Part shown: in pieces, positions 61,297 to 64,000 of the stretch | How positions within the stretch are numbered: position 1 is the first letter of the stretch | Layout: each line of letters begins with the position of its first letter | Assembly: GCA_006384855.1 (NCBI GenBank) | Contig: VCJN01002976.1 | Location: 52,161 to 116,160, forward strand | DNA: 64,000 nt | Reading direction: 5' to 3' | Source: Tetraselmis striata | Lineage: Eukaryota > Chlorophyta > Chlorodendrophyceae > Chlorodendrales > Chlorodendraceae | Position numbers and translations under genes: made by a program | Notes under the pieces: generated by a model | Seen by the model: only the letters and a program-made list of their open reading frames with translations | Told to the model about the DNA's origin: nothing | Database searches by the model: none

Positions 61297-62124
61297 GCCC
61301 CCCCCCCCCCCCCCCCCCTACCCGGCTACGGCCGCAAGGATCAGGCTTGGAAACTCGTTAAGGCACTCTATGGCATGCCGCAGGCACCCAATGCATGGTT
61401 TCTGCGCTTTTCTTCTTTTCTCCGTGACTTCGGCTTCGTCAGCTCCGAGTGCCATCCATGCGTATGGACGCTGCTCGCAGCCGATAAATCGCTGCTGGCC
61501 ATCCTATGCGTCTACGTCGATGACATCATGCTGGCTACCTCCCCGTCGTCCGACATCCGGGAGCGTTTTCATACTTCTCTCTTCTCTACGTTTGATGCGA
61601 CTACTGACGGCCTATGCACCTGGCTTCTTGGCATGGCCATTGATCGCAAGCCGGGAGGCGTGCTCCACCTCCATCTCGAGAAATACATCAACGACATCTT
61701 GACTACCTTCAACATGGCGGCGTGCGCGCCTCGCCGCCTACCCTGCACACCGGATACCGATTTTCATGACCCTACAGGCACGCCCCTCGACACCAAACTC
61801 GTTCCCTATCCCAATCTTGTTGGTAGCCTTATCTGGCTGGCTGTGGCATCACGCCCGGACATTGCGTTCGTGGTCGGCCGCCTGTGCGCCTACATGGCGT
61901 CCCCCACCGAGCGTCACTGGCAGATCGCCGTATCAGTGCTGCGCTACCTCAAGGGCACCCCCAACCATGGCCTCATTTTCCGGAAGCAACTGGACAACGA
62001 GGCACCTGACTTCCTCTTTTTTGTGGACGCTGACTGGGCAACCGTCGTGCCCAAACGCCGCTCCACTACCGGCTATCTTGCCCTGGTGCATGGCACCCCA
62101 GTCGCCTACCGCGCGCAAGTTTAG
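61297..62124 (+). CDS. Copia pol continuation: RT catalytic part
   Basis: Same frame as 58975-61296, after TAA 61294. C21 translates as prolines and then PGYGRKDQAWKLVKALYGMP, the usual '-PPGY-----V-KL-KALYG' region. The catalytic YVDD is at 61513-61524 (ILCVYVDDIMLA). RNase H begins FFVDADWATVVPKRRSTTGY. The frame stops at TAG 62122, where copia elements normally have Gln of the 'KKQ' motif before (K/R)(S/T)V. Confidence 0.88.
   Translation, partial: APPPPPPLPGYGRKDQAWKLVKALYGMPQAPNAWFLRFSSFLRDFGFVSSECHPCVWTLLAADKSLLAILCVYVDDIMLATSPSSDIRERFHTSLFSTFDATTDGLCTWLLGMAIDRKPGGVLHLHLEKYINDILTTFNMAACAPRRLPCTPDTDFHDPTGTPLDTKLVPYPNLVGSLIWLAVASRPDIAFVVGRLCAYMASPTERHWQIAVSVLRYLKGTPNHGLIFRKQLDNEAPDFLFFVDADWATVVPKRRSTTGYLALVHGTPVAYRAQV
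61298..61318 (+). repeat. Poly-C tract (21 C) within the copia RT
   Basis: A C run inside coding sequence at the position of the conserved 'QPPGY' prolines. Its length keeps the reading frame. Confidence 0.95.
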
Positions 62125-62535
62125 AAGAGCGTGGCCCTATCTACTGCCGAGGCGGAGTTCGTGGCGCTCTGCATGGCCTGCAAATGTCTGGCGTTTATTC
62201 GCGTTCTTCTGCGCCAATTCCACCACCCCACCACTGACCCGGTACGGGTATGCGAGGACAATCAGGCGTGCATCGTTCAGGTGAAACATGGTATGATTAC
62301 AGGCGCGCAACGCCACATTGACCTCAAGTTTCACCATGCAGCCCAACTCTGCCAAGATGGCGTCATCGACATGCACTACACGCCTACCGCAGACCAGCTC
62401 GCCGATTTCTTCACTAAGGCGCTGCCGCTGACTACCTTTCTTCGTTTCCGCGCTTTCCTGATGGGGTCATCCGAGGAGCCATGTGTTGCGCCTCTGCCGC
62501 CATCAGTCTTGCGCCCGCGGGATTCCACAGGATGA
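62125..62535 (+). CDS. Copia pol end: RNase H
   Basis: Same frame again after TAG 62122. KSVALSTAEAEFVALCMACK holds the second catalytic acid, VCEDNQACIVQV the third, then QRHIDLKFHHA and TPTADQLADFFTKALP, the standard copia RNase H ending. It stops 7 nt before the 3' LTR, with the polypurine tract overlapping the end. Confidence 0.9.
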   Translation, partial: KSVALSTAEAEFVALCMACKCLAFIRVLLRQFHHPTTDPVRVCEDNQACIVQVKHGMITGAQRHIDLKFHHAAQLCQDGVIDMHYTPTADQLADFFTKALPLTTFLRFRAFLMGSSEEPCVAPLPPSVLRPRDSTG

Positions 62536-62542
62536 GGAGGGG
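62529..62542 (+). other. Polypurine tract
   Basis: AGGATGAGGAGGGG directly precedes the TG of the 3' LTR, the usual site of plus-strand priming. Confidence 0.8.
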
Positions 62543-63028
62543 TGTTGGACCCAGGGTACCCCGGTACCCTGAATCCGCTTTTTCTCTCTGTGAAATCCGC
62601 ATTTTTCTAGCTGCCGTACATGTGCCTAATTTGGACCTTATGGCAGCAGTACGGCACCAAAGCATGGCACCTAGGCATCTTTGCCAGTTGGCCTTCTTAG
62701 ACGGAGAGGTGTCCGTTCTAACTGACACCTAGCCGGCTGGTATAAATTGCCAGCCTCGGCTCCTTGTAATAGAGTCAACTGCTTTTCCAGAAATATTCCG
62801 ACTCACCCTTTCTATCTCGTGACAGTGCCACTCAGCCATCACCACGGCGACAGCGACTACCTATCGTCCATCGCCCATGGCTCATAGCAGCCTTTTGCCT
62901 TTCCAGCTTGCACCTTACTTGCTTGCTGGCACTCGACGTGATTCGACGCGTGCACGCCGACTCTCGCCGACTCTCCCCCCATCAATGACAGTGCCACTCA
63001 GCCATCACTTCGACAATCCCCTCCGACA
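62543..63028 (+). repeat. Copia 3' LTR (486 bp)
   Basis: TGTTGGACCCAGGGTACCC to CCCCTCCGACA. It differs from the 5' LTR by about a dozen substitutions, a 4-bp CTTG-type gain and a 1-bp indel near the start. Confidence 0.92.
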
Positions 63029-63535
63029 CTACCAGTACCAGGGTTAGCTACACTCGTACCGATAATCGGCTGCCCGATATCGATACGAGTACCGCGCGAT
63101 ACACCGTTACTCGGGTGCCCGTGTGCCGGCTATATGGCTATACATGCGGTTGCCCGCGTGTACGTGACATGCTCGAATCTTCTGAATTGCTTTCACTGGT
63201 TTCGGAGCCTTGGCTGCGATCCAGGTCACTGGTTCGATCTCCCTATCCCCCGCCAGAAATCGAATTAGTCGTCGTCCATGGATGGGACAGGATTGAATTA
63301 TTGTTAGCTATACTCGTCCCGATACTCGGCTGCCCGATATCGATACGAGTACAGCGCGGTATACCGGTACTCGGCTGCCCGTGTACCGGCCAGATGGCTG
63401 TATATGCGGTTGCCCGCGGGTATATGACATGCTCGGATCTTTTGAATTGCATCCCGCGGGCAGCCGAGTACCGGTATACCGCGCTGCACTCCTATCGATA
63501 TCGGGCGGCGTCCTAGTATCGGTACGAGTCCAGCT
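63029..63535. repeat. Direct and inverted repeats (foldback) right of copia
   Basis: Two direct copies of about 148 bp (63044-63191 and 63303-63452) share CTCGTACCGATAATCGGCTG-like, GCCCGATATCGATACGAGTA, TATGCGGTTGCCCGCG and GACATGCTCG. A third partial copy (63457-63530) is inverted: CGGGCAGCCGAGTACCGGTA, TACCGCGCTGCA and CTATCGATATCGGGC. The last two can fold into a long hairpin. A tRNA-like repeat sits between the direct copies. Confidence 0.75.
63185..63255 (+). repeat. tRNA-derived repeat (SINE family 2), copy 3
   Basis: CACTGGTTTCGGAGCCTTGG, then CGATCCAGGTCACTGGTTCG + ATCTCCC, a tRNA-like layout with B-box GGTTCGATCTCC. Confidence 0.5.
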
Positions 63536-63559
63536 ACCAGGTACATATAGCGACATCTA

Positions 63560-64000
63560 TGCGTTAAGCGGTGTACTTTTAACTGCTGGCTTTTTATGAT
63601 TCACACCAGTATCTGGATACCCTCTGCCGATGAAAATCAGACAAATGTCTTCCTCTGGCGTGTCCCAAGAGTTGGCCGCGTGAAACACATGACACGATTG
63701 ATGACAGCCGCAGTACGTTTCCGACTATCTGTCAACAACAGGTTGTATGTATGAAGTACATGTATGGGTGGGTATTATTCCAGGTGCATGTTTGATGTTT
63801 CCGATGCGTATCACGTGTTTCCGTACAGTACATTGTCTTGCAGTGGGCGATTCTCAGACATATTCAAATAATGCCAGGACAGTATTTCAATTCTGAGTCT
63901 GGTTCTGCCGAAAATATCGCGCCGGCGGTTCTACACGGTCGGGGGCCGAAAGTGGCGCAAACGTCAGCGCAGGTTCAGCAGTCAAGACAGCAATCCTATT
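63560..64000 (+). repeat. Composite repeat segments A-right and C, copy 3 (runs off the window)
   Basis: Very close to 52780-53180, from CTGGCTTTTTATGATTCACA to CAAGACAGCAATCCTATT at the last base. Together with 55400-55701 it is the other half of the repeat copy split by the copia insertion. Confidence 0.88.

Larger units (their letters stand above)
55702..63028 (+). mobile_element. Ty1/copia LTR retrotransposon carrying a cytosine methyltransferase domain
   Basis: A 7.3-kb element with 481- and 486-bp LTRs, a polypurine tract and the order gag - CCHC - C5-MTase-like - protease - integrase - RT - RNase H. Integrase before RT defines copia. The flanks read ...GATACTACA|TGTTGG and CCGACA|CTACCAG, compatible with a 4-5 bp duplication (CTAC or ACTAC). 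The uninterrupted paralogue at about 39492 reads GGATATTACCAGTACC. The LTRs differ at roughly a dozen sites, so the insertion is fairly young. The coding region carries one frame change, two stops and a lost integrase Glu, so this copy is not autonomous as it stands. Confidence 0.93.

Noticed and set aside
61291..61321. C21 run in copia RT as part of an intron
   Set aside because: No GT or GC donor and AG acceptor frame it, and the frame is preserved through the run. An expanded Pro codon run plus a stop mutation fits better.
61294..62124. Alternative genetic code with TAA/TAG = Gln
   Set aside because: Suggestive only within copia. SEL1L ends its homologous tail precisely at a TAG, and other elements here show ordinary decay stops. 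Mutation is simpler.

Overview
This window is nuclear DNA from a eukaryote, most likely a unicellular alga or related protist. It has a split gene with short GC-rich exons, GT-AG and GC-AG introns, LTR and non-LTR retrotransposons, tRNA-derived SINEs and long G/C homopolymers. There are no bacterial operons, Shine-Dalgarno sites or CRISPR arrays. The species cannot be named from this window alone. Most of the sequence is transposable-element debris. Only one host gene can be assembled with confidence.

Layout. 1-8600: poorly identifiable DNA with scattered coding-like segments (a possible tyrosine-recombinase remnant, a Tudor-like segment, a CxxC-type zinc segment). 8900-10620: SINE and LINE-tail copies arranged as a large inverted repeat. 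10989-30035: a SEL1L/HRD3 homologue (ER-associated degradation, Sel1-repeat protein) that I could assemble into 10 exons and 747 codons. Its last intron is 12.7 kb and holds SINEs, a minisatellite, micro-retroposons and other repeats; the final exon supplies the transmembrane helix and Pro-rich tail. 31.2-39.7 kb: broken non-LTR elements and a composite dispersed repeat. 39.7-44.7 kb: a gypsy-type LTR, a 750-aa gag-like ORF without pol, a TIR element, and repeats built from rows of short hairpins. 44.7-52.7 kb: an AT-richer block with a decayed Ty3/gypsy element carrying an NPPF-type (adenine-N6-like) methyltransferase domain next to its protease, and a TIR transposon with perfect 34-bp ends inserted in a minisatellite. 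52.7-55.7 kb: more composite repeats.

55702-63028 is the highlight: a nearly complete Ty1/copia retrotransposon with two LTRs. Between the gag zinc knuckle and the protease it encodes a cytosine-C5 DNA methyltransferase-like domain (PCQ, ENV and an AHR...WTN motif resembling DNMT3). The element is damaged: a +1 frame change inside the methyltransferase, two stop codons at CAR-type positions, and an integrase catalytic Glu replaced by Gly. Retrotransposons with captured C5 methyltransferases are known from some protists and algae. What is unusual here is the pairing with a second, adenine-type methyltransferase element a few kb away.

A second novelty is a very short retroposon family (unit about 46 nt plus an A-rich tail). 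Three copies are flanked by target duplications of 9, 13 and 20 bp, and for one of them an uninterrupted paralogous site is present in the same window.
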